64,000 nucleotides of DNA, from the NCBI GenBank assembly GCA_028822935.1, contig JAPKCM010000002.1:1-64000 (forward strand), read 5' to 3'. Source of the stretch: Akkermansiaceae bacterium (GTDB lineage: Bacteria; Verrucomicrobiota; Verrucomicrobiia; Verrucomicrobiales; Akkermansiaceae). Of this stretch, positions 15,393-25,069 are shown in pieces. The position numbers and the translations under genes are program-made. A model generated the notes under the pieces. It saw only the letters and a program-made list of their open reading frames with translations, was not told the DNA's origin and did not search any database. Within the stretch, counting starts at the first letter, position 1. Every line of letters starts with the position of its first letter.

Positions 15393-16298
15393 ATGAGCAA
15401 GTCACCTTTCTTGATTCTTATTGTCAGCCTCTTTCTGGCCTTTCCTTCCTCCGCCGAAAATCTCAGGGACACAATTGTGGGTCCCCGAAAGGGAGCCTTG
15501 GTCATCATGGGAGGAGGCGGTCGGGATCAGACTTTCCCGCAGATCTTCAAGAAGCTCGTCGAGCTGGCCGGAGGAGAAAAAGCGCGCATTGTCATCGTCC
15601 CGACCGCTGCTTCAAGTGATCCAGATTATAACTACGAGCGCTCGTGGTCGGTTCAATTGGCCAAGCAGATGGGGGTTGCGGCGGTCACGATTCTCCATAC
15701 TCATGACCGGAAGGAAGCGGAGACAGAAGAATTCGTAAAACCACTCACGAGGGCGACCGGAGTCTGGTTCGGTGGAGGTCGACAATGGCGTTTCACAAAG
15801 GCCTATGGCGGAACGCGAACCGAGAAGGAGTTTCACAAGGTCCTCGATCGGGGCGGAGTGATTGGAGGATCATCAGCGGGAGCAACCATTCAAGGGTCCT
15901 TTCTCGCGCGTGGAGATTCGAGTGGAAACACCATCATGGTAGGCGATGTGCAGCGGGGATTTGGATTCATGCGAAACACGGCAATCGACCAGCACGTCGT
16001 GGCCCGTGGACGAGAAATGGATCTTCTGAAGGTTTTGACAGATCCGGAAAAGAAGATGCGCAAGGAATTTGATCGTGCCGAACTTCTTGGGATCGGGATT
16101 GACGAAGACGTTGCGATTGTCGTGAAAGGCGATCAATTCGAAGTTATCGGCAAGGACAAGGGAGCGGTTCTGGTTTATGATCCTAAATCGTGGACGGAGG
16201 ACACTCCTGACGAAAAGAAGTGGATAACGGTGAGAAAGGGCGGCAAATATGATTTGAAGGAACGGAAAGTGTTAAAGATGGGCGACGAAGAGCGATAA
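15393..16298 (+). CDS. Cyanophycinase-like serine peptidase (S51 family), exported
   Basis: 301 residues. The ATG at 15393 opens a signal peptide ('KSPFLILIVSLFLAFPSSA'). The S51 fold is clear: 'GALVIMGGGGRD' at the first strand, 'RIVIVPTAAS', 'GVWFGGGRQWRF', and the nucleophile elbow 'IGGSSAGAT' with the catalytic Ser in GSSAG. 'VGDVQRGFGFM' and 'DQHVVARGRE' fit the rest of the site. Cyanophycinases cleave beta-Asp-Arg dipeptides from cyanophycin; secreted relatives act on other peptides, so the substrate is open. It is divergent from the amidohydrolase pair and convergent with the next gene. Confidence 0.88.
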   Translation: MSKSPFLILIVSLFLAFPSSAENLRDTIVGPRKGALVIMGGGGRDQTFPQIFKKLVELAGGEKARIVIVPTAASSDPDYNYERSWSVQLAKQMGVAAVTILHTHDRKEAETEEFVKPLTRATGVWFGGGRQWRFTKAYGGTRTEKEFHKVLDRGGVIGGSSAGATIQGSFLARGDSSGNTIMVGDVQRGFGFMRNTAIDQHVVARGREMDLLKVLTDPEKKMRKEFDRAELLGIGIDEDVAIVVKGDQFEVIGKDKGAVLVYDPKSWTEDTPDEKKWITVRKGGKYDLKERKVLKMGDEER

Positions 16299-16352
16299 GA
16301 GAGGCTGGTGTCGTCGATGGGTTCTCCCAAGCCGAAGAGTTCCGGAGTGAGT

Positions 16353-19022
16353 CTAATTTGGCCCAGGCACGAGAAAATCGAGCTTCCAGTCGGCGGGTGC
16401 GGGGGCATTTCCAGTTTGAAGTCGCTGTTTCCATTGAGAATCGTTGAGTCGGGTTTCCCGGTCCTCCAAAAACTCAAAATGACTCATGGTCGGTCCTCCG
16501 TAAACACAGGTAGTTCCATCGGCGTGCTTCACGGCAACGAGGATGAATTGAGCTTGGCCGGTTCCTTCGTGGAGGATAGCTCCCGGATTGCCGTGGCAGT
16601 CGCTTTCGCTATCGGTATGAACGTCGACCACGACGGGATTCCACAGAGCCGACGGGTGCTCCTCGGGACTTGAAAAGGCGGTTTCGAAGTAGAGGTTGGG
16701 AAACCACCCGGTGTATTGGCGAATTCCTGCACAGCTTTCACTGCTGAAGGTTTCCACGGTATCTTTAACGAACTCATGCATTTCAGGCGTATGTGGAAGT
16801 CCGGCCAATTGCTGTCTGGCGATGCCCTCCAGAGTAAGACAGCGATTTGAAAAGTTCTCCAGGTGGGTGGTCATTTCCGCGATTCTGCTTCCTCGATCAA
16901 TAGGGATCCCTCCTGGTAAACCTACCAGACTGTTCCAGTCGCGTAGTGGAAAGAGGGGGCCATCCCAGGGGGGTAGTCTGGGGGCCACGAAAAATTCGCC
17001 ACTGAGATTGAGGGGAGCGAGGAGATTTCGATATTGCAGAGCCATTTCGGAAAGACGCTTCCAGAGTTCCGGGTAGGGATCGACGTAGCCGTCCGGGAAT
17101 TCACATATAGCAGGCGGGGTGAAGCTTTGCTCGGCGTAGAGCAACGTGTCGTGCCGCAGTTGGGTCCATGACATGAGTTGGGTGCTCATGACGCGGTGTT
17201 TCCAGGCGGTCGTGCGGAAGGTATCTGGTGCGGTGGCGGGAACGGGCTGCGAGAGTCCCCGGAGGGCGTAGAGCCACGAACCATAGGTGTGTTCGGTCCA
17301 AAATCCGTCTTCCTGGGTATCAAAAACCGAGCGAACGGAAGCGAGATTCTCCCGATAATCGTATCCGTCTCGAAAGGGGATTCCTTCTTGGGATGCCATG
17401 CGATCAGTGAGGATGGGGAGGGCGGTGTCATTTCCCAAAGTGGCGTAGGCGACATCGAGTCCGGAGGGAATTCGGCGAGCGATTGAATTTCCATTCTCTT
17501 TTACTTTTGGGAAGACGACATTTTGGAAAGTCCACGCGTCGGGAGTCCAGCGCTGACCAAACAACGAGAGTGCTCGTGGCAGGACAAAGTCGATGGGATT
17601 GCAGCCGGGATCGATAGTGCCGCCATCGATTTCCTGCGCGCCATAATTCGTCGCAAGGAGAGCAGTCCGGATGGTGGCAAGATGGACATCGGAGGCAAGA
17701 TCCGCCGGGTCATCGAGGGAAAGCGACTCAAGCAGGGCCGCCATTTCGGCCACGGTCATCGCGTCGGATTGTCCGGCGAGGGATTGCAGGAAGGATTCCA
17801 ATTCCTCCCATTGTGGCATCAGATTTTGATCGCGGACTTGCAGAGCAAGAAGGATGGCTGCTCTGAGTTCACGGTCGCTTTGAGGAGTGGCGGTTGCGTA
17901 TCCCATTTGAAATTGGGCCCGGCTCAACCATAGGAATCCCTGGAAGTAGGCCGTTAGGACCTGCGAATTGGCATAGTGACCTCGAGGGGTGAAGAGGGTC
18001 ATGTCTTCATAGCGCCTATCATCTCCATAGAGACCCGTTTTAGCCACCCCGCTATGAGCTTGGGCAGCTTGAAACCAGTGCATGGGTGAAGACTCATCGC
18101 CAGATGGAGGGCTGTCGTTGTATCCTTTTAAAAGCAGCTGAGCGGTGCCGAGGTAGAGGTTGAGATCAGCGATGGCCTGTCGGACATGATCCGCTCCGGG
18201 TGATTCATCGTTTTTCCATGAGGCCTCGAGTTCGGAAAGATTGGAGAGGTCGCCCATGAAATTTCTGAGTGAGGGGTAGAGAATGAGTTCCTCCACTTCC
18301 TCGAGCATCCCAAGGAAGGTGGTGTGCCAGGCATCCAGAACGGAGTCGGATGAGATGAAGACGGGGAGATCATCCGCCCATAGCTTGTAGTAATAATCGA
18401 CCGGGAGTGCGGATCCACTCCGGCCGCCTAAATTTCGGTTGATTCGGGGAGAGACGACGAAGCCGTTTTTCTTAAACTTAATGGTTTCGGCTTCATTGAG
18501 TGAAAAATCCGTGCTGCGCCTTTCAGGGTCATTTACAGCAAGGTTGGCATTGTGCTCCTCCGGCGTGGTATCGAATTCGGTCCAGTAATTGGCCACGGTC
18601 GGGTCCCATTCGATGGCGGGAAGACAAGCGGGATCTTGCGGGGAGGGAGCGGCGCGATATCCCTCCATCGCATTGAGGAACTGACGCTGATAAGAAGCCG
18701 GGGGGGCGGAGGAGTCGGTGCGATGAGCGTATTTCAGCTCTTGTTCCAGGCGGAAGAAGCGGGAAGTCTCGCCGGGAGTCAGCCTGAGGATCGACTCCCC
18801 TCCTCCGCTTGAGTCATTGAGTGTCAGGGCCTCTTCTTCAACCCATTTGTAGAGATCCGGCGATGAGAGGATGCGACTTTCAAGAATGGAAGAAACGCCG
18901 GAAGATGGAGGGAAATTGTGAGGCCAGGTGAGTTCAATCCCACGGTCTGATTGATGTATCGAAAGTTGTTGGGCCAAGAGCGGAACAATTGCGCCGATAG
19001 TCAGGAGGAGAATTACCTTCAT
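16353..19022 (-). CDS. DUF3160 family exported protein
   Basis: 889 residues from the ATG at 19022 (a TTG two codons earlier is less likely). Signal peptide to about 19 ('VILLLTIGAIVPLLAQ'). A short N-terminal beta region resembles the 'SPDLYKW' comparison domain common in Verrucomicrobia ('ILSSPDLYKWVEEEA'). From about residue 190 comes the DUF3160 core: 'PVFISSDSVLDAWHTTF', 'GLYGDDRRYEDM', 'TPRGHYANSQVLTAYFQGFLWLSR', and near the end 'VVVDVHTDSESD'. DUF3160 has no established activity. The gene stands alone between convergent and divergent neighbours. Confidence 0.8.
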   Translation of the reverse strand: MKVILLLTIGAIVPLLAQQLSIHQSDRGIELTWPHNFPPSSGVSSILESRILSSPDLYKWVEEEALTLNDSSGGGESILRLTPGETSRFFRLEQELKYAHRTDSSAPPASYQRQFLNAMEGYRAAPSPQDPACLPAIEWDPTVANYWTEFDTTPEEHNANLAVNDPERRSTDFSLNEAETIKFKKNGFVVSPRINRNLGGRSGSALPVDYYYKLWADDLPVFISSDSVLDAWHTTFLGMLEEVEELILYPSLRNFMGDLSNLSELEASWKNDESPGADHVRQAIADLNLYLGTAQLLLKGYNDSPPSGDESSPMHWFQAAQAHSGVAKTGLYGDDRRYEDMTLFTPRGHYANSQVLTAYFQGFLWLSRAQFQMGYATATPQSDRELRAAILLALQVRDQNLMPQWEELESFLQSLAGQSDAMTVAEMAALLESLSLDDPADLASDVHLATIRTALLATNYGAQEIDGGTIDPGCNPIDFVLPRALSLFGQRWTPDAWTFQNVVFPKVKENGNSIARRIPSGLDVAYATLGNDTALPILTDRMASQEGIPFRDGYDYRENLASVRSVFDTQEDGFWTEHTYGSWLYALRGLSQPVPATAPDTFRTTAWKHRVMSTQLMSWTQLRHDTLLYAEQSFTPPAICEFPDGYVDPYPELWKRLSEMALQYRNLLAPLNLSGEFFVAPRLPPWDGPLFPLRDWNSLVGLPGGIPIDRGSRIAEMTTHLENFSNRCLTLEGIARQQLAGLPHTPEMHEFVKDTVETFSSESCAGIRQYTGWFPNLYFETAFSSPEEHPSALWNPVVVDVHTDSESDCHGNPGAILHEGTGQAQFILVAVKHADGTTCVYGGPTMSHFEFLEDRETRLNDSQWKQRLQTGNAPAPADWKLDFLVPGPN

Positions 19023-19306
19023 AGACAATCACAGTAGATGGCGACGGCTCTTATGGGGAGGGTAAAAAAGCTACTATTTTTCAATCTTTTGGAAGTCATT
19101 GATGACGAGGGCGATCTGTAATCTTTGTCCCCGTTGTGAGCTGGCCATTTCACATGATCTTCGCCGCAGGTGCGGTGTTTGAGTTCCTTTTGAAAATGCT
19201 CTTCACAATGAGCTCCCATTGCTCTGCCGGGTAATCGCCCCGGCTGAGTGAGTGAGAGATGATTTTCATGCGGGACTTAGGCTGCAGATCACGCTAACCT
19301 TTTGAG

Positions 19307-20794
19307 GTGAATTATCATCCATCGCGTCGGCACCTTCTCCAAACTGGCGCGGCTACCGGAGCGCTGGGATTTCTCTCAAAGATTCCCTTGCTCGGAGCCG
19401 AGGATGTAAAGCTGGATCCCAATCAGGTTCAGTTTCGTCCCGAGATCGAACCTCTCATTCGGCTGCTGGAGGAGACCCCCCGTGAGCGGCTTCTGGAAGA
19501 GGTTGCCGGACGCATTAAGAAGGGAACGACCTACCGTGAAATTCTCAGTGCCCTTCTTCTGGCAGGGGTAAGAAACATCCAGCCCCGTCCGGTGGGATTC
19601 AAATTCCATGCCGTCTTGGTGGTGAATTCAGCTCACCTTGCGAGTGTGAATTCTCCGGACTCCGATCGCTGGCTCCCCATCTTTTGGGCGCTCGATTACT
19701 TTAAATCTTCCCAGGCCCGGGATGTGCAAGAGGGAGATTGGACGATGGCTTCGGTCAAAGAGAGTGAGGTTCCCTCATCCGGGAAAGCCCGTGAGCTTTT
19801 TGCGGAAGGAATGGATCGCTGGGACGAAGCGAAAGTTGATGCCGCGACGGCAGGGTTGGCCCGGGCGGCAGGTGCTCAGGAAGTGTTCGATCTCTTCGCA
19901 AAATATGGAGCGAGAGATTTCCGCGACATTGGACATAAGGCGATCTTCGTCGCCAACAGCTGGAGGACTCTGCAAGCGATTGGGTGGAACCATTCCGAAC
20001 CCGTTCTCCGCTCCCTTGGATATGCCTTGTTGCAGCACAGTGGGAGCAACCCCGGTGAAAGCAGCCACGAGGCAGACCTTCCCGGTCGATTGAACGAAAA
20101 AATATTAAAAACGATCCGAGGCGACTGGCAAGGGGGCGTGGTAAAAAAAGAAGCGACCAGCGAGATGCTTTCCGTACTCCGGGAAGGGACATGGGAGGAT
20201 GCGAGTCGAAAGGTTGTTGAGCTTCTCAATAATAAGATTTCACCGCAGTCCATCTGGGATGGAATTTTCCAACATGCCTCCGAGATGCTCATGCGTCGGC
20301 CGGGAATCGTTTCCCTTCACGCCAGCACGACTACGAATGCGCTGCACTATGCGCATCAGCACACCTTCAATGATGAAACGCGGAGATTCCTCCTCCTTCA
20401 GAATGCTGCTTTCCTCACGATGTTCCGTGATCGTGGCGGAGTAAAAGAGGGGGTGGCGATTGATCAATTTGAGCCGGTTGACGGAGTTCCCGGTATCGAT
20501 GAAATTTTCGCCGAAATCAGCGGAAACAAGGAGCTGGCGGCCAAGAAAGCTCTCGCCTATCTCAATGCGACGAAAGATCCCAAACCCTTCATGAAGGAAG
20601 CCCAGCGCCTGATCTACCTTAAGGGAACGGGCTCGCATGATTATAAATTCAGTTCCGCTGTCCTGGAGGATTACGAGAGCATTTCCCCCAAGATGAGAAA
20701 TCGCTTTTTGGCAGGAAGTGTCTTTTGGCTTCAAGGTTCTGGCAAAAAAGATACCGATCTCGTGGCGCGAACGCGGAATGCTTTGGGTTCGTGA
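19307..20794 (+). CDS. Tat-exported protein of unknown function
   Basis: 495 residues. The GTG at 19307 is the likely start because it places a Tat signal ('SRRHLLQTGAATGALGFL') at the N-terminus. I do not recognise the mature domain. It is mostly helical and has several His-rich spots that could bind metal or heme: 'GFKFHAVLVVNSAHLAS', 'GHKAIF', 'LHASTTTNALHYAHQH'. The 284 bp upstream hold no gene I can support. The GH81 gene follows after 119 bp on the same strand. The conserved-looking His pattern suggests a redox or hydrolytic enzyme, but this is speculation. Confidence 0.75.
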   Translation: MNYHPSRRHLLQTGAATGALGFLSKIPLLGAEDVKLDPNQVQFRPEIEPLIRLLEETPRERLLEEVAGRIKKGTTYREILSALLLAGVRNIQPRPVGFKFHAVLVVNSAHLASVNSPDSDRWLPIFWALDYFKSSQARDVQEGDWTMASVKESEVPSSGKARELFAEGMDRWDEAKVDAATAGLARAAGAQEVFDLFAKYGARDFRDIGHKAIFVANSWRTLQAIGWNHSEPVLRSLGYALLQHSGSNPGESSHEADLPGRLNEKILKTIRGDWQGGVVKKEATSEMLSVLREGTWEDASRKVVELLNNKISPQSIWDGIFQHASEMLMRRPGIVSLHASTTTNALHYAHQHTFNDETRRFLLLQNAAFLTMFRDRGGVKEGVAIDQFEPVDGVPGIDEIFAEISGNKELAAKKALAYLNATKDPKPFMKEAQRLIYLKGTGSHDYKFSSAVLEDYESISPKMRNRFLAGSVFWLQGSGKKDTDLVARTRNALGS

Positions 20795-20913
20795 TCATCG
20801 AGGGCCAGGGTTTTGGCGGGAAAATAGAGGAATTTTGTAAATTGATTACGTTTTTTGATTTGTGCAAAATAACGCAATTTACTTCATCGGATTTGGGCTT
20901 AGTTTCGATCCCC

Positions 20914-23127
20914 ATGAGGAAGTTTTTTAGTTTGGTTGGCTTGGGGATCGTTTTGAATCCGGTTTTTTCCTTGGGAGAGATTGTGCCGGTGGGTGCGGGG
21001 AGTTACACGACGGTGCGGCCCGAAAAGATTGCGGCTTTGCCGGTGGCCGAGGCGATTTACCGGACGAAGGATTTGACGGGCCCAGTGCCGACAAATCAGT
21101 GGTGGAGTTCGCTGGTTTGGGAGAAATTTTCGCAGAACATGTTTCCGCATCCCCTGGGTATGGTGTGTCACGAAGCGGGCTTGGGAGTGAGTTATCCGGG
21201 AGGAGGAATTGATGGGAGCTCGGGTAATATCATGGGCGGTGGCGTTTCGAAAGGGGGCGACTTTTCGATCGGGCATTCGGCGATGGCGGAGTTTCCTGAT
21301 GCGCGCTTGGCGGATTATTCGGATTGGATGATCACGGCGGAGTTTGCAGCGGGGGACGCGATCTTGCGGACGAGCTATGGACATGGCAGTCCCTTTGTTT
21401 TTGGTGAGGTGCAAGGCGGCGAGGTGCAGTTGACGATGGCGCATAAGCCGATTGTTTGGTCGGGGAAAGAAGGCGACTCGATAATCGGGTTGACGGTGCG
21501 CGGGAGTCATTATGGTTTGTTCGGCGCGAAGGGGTCGAAGTGGACCGGGCTCGATGGGACGATGGTGAAAAATAAAAAGGGGAAATCGTATTTCTCGGTG
21601 GCCTTGTTGCCGGAGGGGAATGAGAAGACGCTGAAACTTTTTGCGAAGCATGCGCATCTGCATGTTGTTGATACCCTGGTGCAGACTAAGGTGGGCAAGG
21701 GCCAGGTGACGACGGAATATCACGTGGTTACCAAGGCGATGGAGGGATCGGGTTCAGGGACCCTCATGGCGCTCTATCCCCATCATTGGAAATATTCCAA
21801 GGCGGCGCTCACGGGGATGAGTTACAAGTCGGTGCGGGGTGAGATGAAGCTTTTTTCGGGAGAGGAGTTTTCCACTTTAGTTCCGGTGCAGGGCTTACTC
21901 CCGATGTTGCCAAAGGAAGGGATCGCGAGTCGTGAGCGGATGGTGGCCAATCTCAAAAAGGAGGCCGGACCGATAAAGGATGAATTTGCAGATACTTATT
22001 GGGAAGGAAAGCATCTCGGCAAGCTTGCGACGCTGAGCGGGATTGCGGAAATTACGGGGGAGAAAGGATTGCAGGATCGTTTTGTGGGGGAGATTCAAAG
22101 TCGGTTGGAGAATTGGTTAACGGCTTCGACCGGTGAAGCTGCTCCGCTTTTCTATTACAATAAGGCGTGGGGGACCTTGATTGGGAGTGGGGCGTCTTAT
22201 GGGAGTGATGACCAATTGAACGATCACCATTTCCACTACGGTTATTTCATTCGAGCAGCGGCGGAAGTGGCGCGGCTTGATCCGGCGTGGGCGAAGAGGT
22301 GGAGTCCCATGATGAAGTTGATCATTCGCGATATCGCGTCGTCGAATCGGAAGGACGCGATGTTTCCTTACATCCGATGCTTTGATCTTTATGCGGGGCA
22401 TTCGTGGGCCTCGGGGCATGCGAAGTTTGGCGACGGGAACAATCAGGAGTCGTCATCAGAATCACTCAATGCCTGGTATGGCTTGATGCTTTGGGGCGAG
22501 GTTACGGGTGACAAAGACCTCCGCGATTTGGGAACCTTCCTCTTTAACACTGAGCGGACTGCGGTGGAGGAATATTGGTTCGATGTCTCAGGGACGAACT
22601 TTCCGAAGGACTTTCCAAACGTGGCGTTGGGGATGATTTGGGGAGGTAAGGGTGCTTTTGCGACTTGGTTCTCGGCAGACATCGATTGTATTCACGGGAT
22701 TAACTGGCTGCCCTTTACACCGGCATCGATCTACATGGGGCGGCATCCGAACTATGTGAAGAAGAATCACGACATGATTGTTTCTAAGCGAAAAGGCGGC
22801 GCGGATTACAACAATGGCTGGGGCGATTTGGTGGTGATGTTGGGCGCGCTCAATGACCCAAAAGTGGGGGTGGATTATCTCACGGCGACGCCGGACTGCT
22901 CACTCGAAGGAGGAAACACGCATGCCTTTATGGATCACTGGATACACACGCTTGATCGACTGGGGCGCAATGATGCGGCGGTGATATCGGATTATCCGTT
23001 CACGAATGTTTTCTTGAAGGAGGGCAAAAAAACTTACGCCGCTTTTAATTTCGGGAAGGCACCGATGGAGGTGACTTTTTCTGATGGAAAGGTAATTGAG
23101 GCCAACCCGGGGATGACCGTGAAGTAA
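20914..23127 (+). CDS. Glycoside hydrolase family 81 endo-beta-1,3-glucanase
   Basis: 737 residues. The ATG at 20914 gives a signal peptide ('KFFSLVGLGIVLNPVFSLG'), so the longer open frame overlapping the previous gene is rejected. GH81 marks are strong: 'VPTNQWWSSLVW' at the start of the beta-sandwich, 'YGSDDQLNDHHFHYGYF' in the (alpha/alpha)6 barrel, and the catalytic region 'GNNQESSSESLNAWYG' with its Glu residues. 'DLYAGHSWASGHAKF' and 'WYGLMLWG' also fit. These enzymes cut laminarin-type beta-1,3-glucans internally, which suits an alga-degrading lifestyle. The length is normal for the family. Confidence 0.9.
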   Translation: MRKFFSLVGLGIVLNPVFSLGEIVPVGAGSYTTVRPEKIAALPVAEAIYRTKDLTGPVPTNQWWSSLVWEKFSQNMFPHPLGMVCHEAGLGVSYPGGGIDGSSGNIMGGGVSKGGDFSIGHSAMAEFPDARLADYSDWMITAEFAAGDAILRTSYGHGSPFVFGEVQGGEVQLTMAHKPIVWSGKEGDSIIGLTVRGSHYGLFGAKGSKWTGLDGTMVKNKKGKSYFSVALLPEGNEKTLKLFAKHAHLHVVDTLVQTKVGKGQVTTEYHVVTKAMEGSGSGTLMALYPHHWKYSKAALTGMSYKSVRGEMKLFSGEEFSTLVPVQGLLPMLPKEGIASRERMVANLKKEAGPIKDEFADTYWEGKHLGKLATLSGIAEITGEKGLQDRFVGEIQSRLENWLTASTGEAAPLFYYNKAWGTLIGSGASYGSDDQLNDHHFHYGYFIRAAAEVARLDPAWAKRWSPMMKLIIRDIASSNRKDAMFPYIRCFDLYAGHSWASGHAKFGDGNNQESSSESLNAWYGLMLWGEVTGDKDLRDLGTFLFNTERTAVEEYWFDVSGTNFPKDFPNVALGMIWGGKGAFATWFSADIDCIHGINWLPFTPASIYMGRHPNYVKKNHDMIVSKRKGGADYNNGWGDLVVMLGALNDPKVGVDYLTATPDCSLEGGNTHAFMDHWIHTLDRLGRNDAAVISDYPFTNVFLKEGKKTYAAFNFGKAPMEVTFSDGKVIEANPGMTVK

Positions 23128-23186
23128 TTCGAAGAAAATCTTAGTTTCGCTGTAATATCCCCTAAATCTTTGCGTGCTTTAGGGTG

Positions 23187-23435
23187 ATGAATCTATCAAT
23201 TCCAATCGCACTTGCTCTTCTTCTCATGTTCTCGGTTTAAGCGGTTACTGTTTACTTTAGCGTGATCAATAACAGTTCCTTTGGCGGCAATGACATCAAC
23301 CGTGTCGATGAGGATGGATCGAATTTTTCGAATCTCTACAACGCTTTCACCGCTGGAACTGGAGTGGGCTCTCTTTTTATCCTGTGGTGGACTTTTGATG
23401 TTTGTGCGACGAAGTGGATAGAGCTTTTGACCTGA
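23187..23435 (+). pseudogene. Small exported protein gene interrupted by TAA
   Basis: 83 codons in one frame: a good signal peptide ('MNLSIPIALALLLMFSV'), then TAA at 23238-23240, then an ordinary-looking coding stretch in the same frame ('SVINNSSFGGNDINRVDEDG', 'FSNLYNAF', 'GVGSLFILWW') to the TGA at 23433. A single-base change would restore it. The family is unknown. It lies 59 bp after the GH81 stop. Confidence 0.45.
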
Positions 23436-23725
23436 CCTAAAAGGTGTCCACTCCACTAAAGGACTTGTTTTGGGATGAAACTTTTCCTGATGTCCGTGTT
23501 CCATTGATGATTATTTTTTTAGCACTGACATCAGTTCGTCTCTTTTCCATTTTTATTTTCACTGGTGCTTGCCAAATTAGAGATGCTCAGCAAAAAGGGG
23601 CAGGGAGGCAGAGGTGGAGGTAACCACTTTTTCTAATTGGAGAAGAAGGCCATGGCCGAACCTTTCGTCGGGGTTACGGCTGACGAGGTTGTGACACCAA
23701 TAGCGAAGCTTTCGGCTAGTGCGGC
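23436..23725. other. Intergenic stretch without recognisable gene
   Basis: No frame with coding character, hairpin with T tract or repeat was recognised. Short open frames here lack any plausible start region or conserved pattern. Confidence 0.4.
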
Positions 23726-24601
23726 TTACAAAGTCTTCAAGTAAGCAACGCTTTCCGTGACGCTCTTGAGCGGGTTCGGCGAGTGGTCTTGCTCGATATG
23801 GCAATGAACCACCCCGGCGGCCTTGCCTGCTTCGATGATGGGTTCCATGGGGATCATGCCATTGCCCAGTTCCTTGAAGGCTTCTTTGGGCATGCCGTCG
23901 TAGATGGGAAGTTCGAGCCCCTTCTTGAGGTCCTTCAGGTGCAGCTGTGAAACGCGCCCGCTCAACTTTTTGATCAAAGTGACGGGATCGACGCCTGCGG
24001 CTTTGACCCAGAAGACATCGAGTTCAAATTTCATCTCGGGAGCGAACTCCTTGGTGAAGATGTCGAATCCGGTCGATCCGCCCATCGGTTTGTATTCGAA
24101 AGAATGATTGTGGTAGGCGAGTTGGATGCCTGCCTTTTTGGCGATGACGGCGGCCTTGTTGAGGTTCCCAGCGACGCGCTTGTAGTCATCGAGTGAGTTG
24201 CGGTCCTTGTCGTGGAGGTAGGGAACGACGAGGTGGGTGAGTTTGATCTGGTTGGCCTTCTCGACGATTTTTCTGAAGTCGGAGAAGCCTTCGTCGGATG
24301 GATTTACGGCGGCTTCCCAATCGAAGTGAGTGGAGTGCAAGCCGAGGCCGTGATCGTTGGCGGCCTTGATCATGTCATCGCAATTTGGGAAGCCATACAT
24401 CTCGCCTTGTTTGTAGCCGGCATCGACGAGTGCCTTGATCGTGCCGGGGGTGTCGGTTTTGAGTTCGTTGCGGAGGCTGTAAAGCTGAAGGCCAATATTT
24501 GCGCGGTAGACATTGTCCGCGGCAAGGGCGCTGAGGGTTTGGGAGGTGCCGGCAAAGAGAGTGGTGGTGGCGGAGGTGCGGAGGAACGAGCGACGATTCA
24601 T
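23726..24601 (-). CDS. Tat-exported sugar phosphate isomerase/epimerase-like protein
   Basis: 291 residues. Tat leader 'NRRSFLRTSATTTLFAG'. It is a xylose-isomerase-like TIM barrel: 'IGLQLYSLRNEL' on strand one, 'LHSTHFDWEAA', 'LVVPYLHDKD', 'LAYHNHSFEYKP', 'MKFELDVFWVKAAGVDP', 'VSQLHLKDLKK' and 'HCHIEQDHSPNP'. The Glu/Asp/His set that holds a divalent metal is present. Such Tat-exported paralogues are frequent in PVC bacteria next to carbohydrate genes, but their substrates are mostly undetermined. It is a single-gene unit facing away from the next operon. Confidence 0.85.
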   Translation of the reverse strand: MNRRSFLRTSATTTLFAGTSQTLSALAADNVYRANIGLQLYSLRNELKTDTPGTIKALVDAGYKQGEMYGFPNCDDMIKAANDHGLGLHSTHFDWEAAVNPSDEGFSDFRKIVEKANQIKLTHLVVPYLHDKDRNSLDDYKRVAGNLNKAAVIAKKAGIQLAYHNHSFEYKPMGGSTGFDIFTKEFAPEMKFELDVFWVKAAGVDPVTLIKKLSGRVSQLHLKDLKKGLELPIYDGMPKEAFKELGNGMIPMEPIIEAGKAAGVVHCHIEQDHSPNPLKSVTESVAYLKTL

Positions 24602-24799
24602 GTTGCATGAAAGAAACCATATGCTCTCAGGGTAGCCAATGAAAAGATGAGGCTGGAGAACTCTCTTTTTGTAACCTTCGCCATACTGCTAGGCATTTTG
24701 GATTGAAGATGTGGACCTGAAATCTACTGTTTGGAGATAATTTTATTCCATTGCTGGGTCTGTAGATTTTCCACTCCGAAGACGATCCATTCACCACTG

Positions 24800-25069
24800 A
24801 TGACGACATTTTCACGGGCAGTTTCCCTTGGCGGAATTCTACCTCTTCTCATCGGAAGTAGTTTGGCGGAGACGCGGGCTGAGTTGACTCAACAGCGCCT
24901 CGTCGAGAATGCCAAGGCCCAGTTGGTGGGATGTCATGGATACTCGGTGGGCGGTCCCAAGTTTCTCGAAATGTCTTGGACGTTGGGGGAAGCGAAGAAT
25001 TTCCCAATGCGGCATCGGAAATGCAGAGGGAGCTTTAGCCTCCGGTTTTTGGTCCGCGGGGCTTTTTGA
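24800..25069 (+). pseudogene. Possible cytochrome c relic
   Basis: The ATG at 24800 opens a signal peptide ('MTTFSRAVSLGGILPLLIGS'), followed by 'AKAQLVGCHGYSVGGPKF'. This resembles a heme c site in which only the second Cys and the His (CH) survive; the first Cys of CxxCH is gone. The frame then degenerates and runs into the 3' end of yidC on the other strand. Tentative. Confidence 0.3.

Noticed and set aside
19019-19219. Minus-strand frame with Cys/His residues upstream of the DUF3160 gene
   Set aside because: 'RTCGEDHVKW' looks metal-binding, but the rest has no pattern and it covers the DUF3160 leader region.
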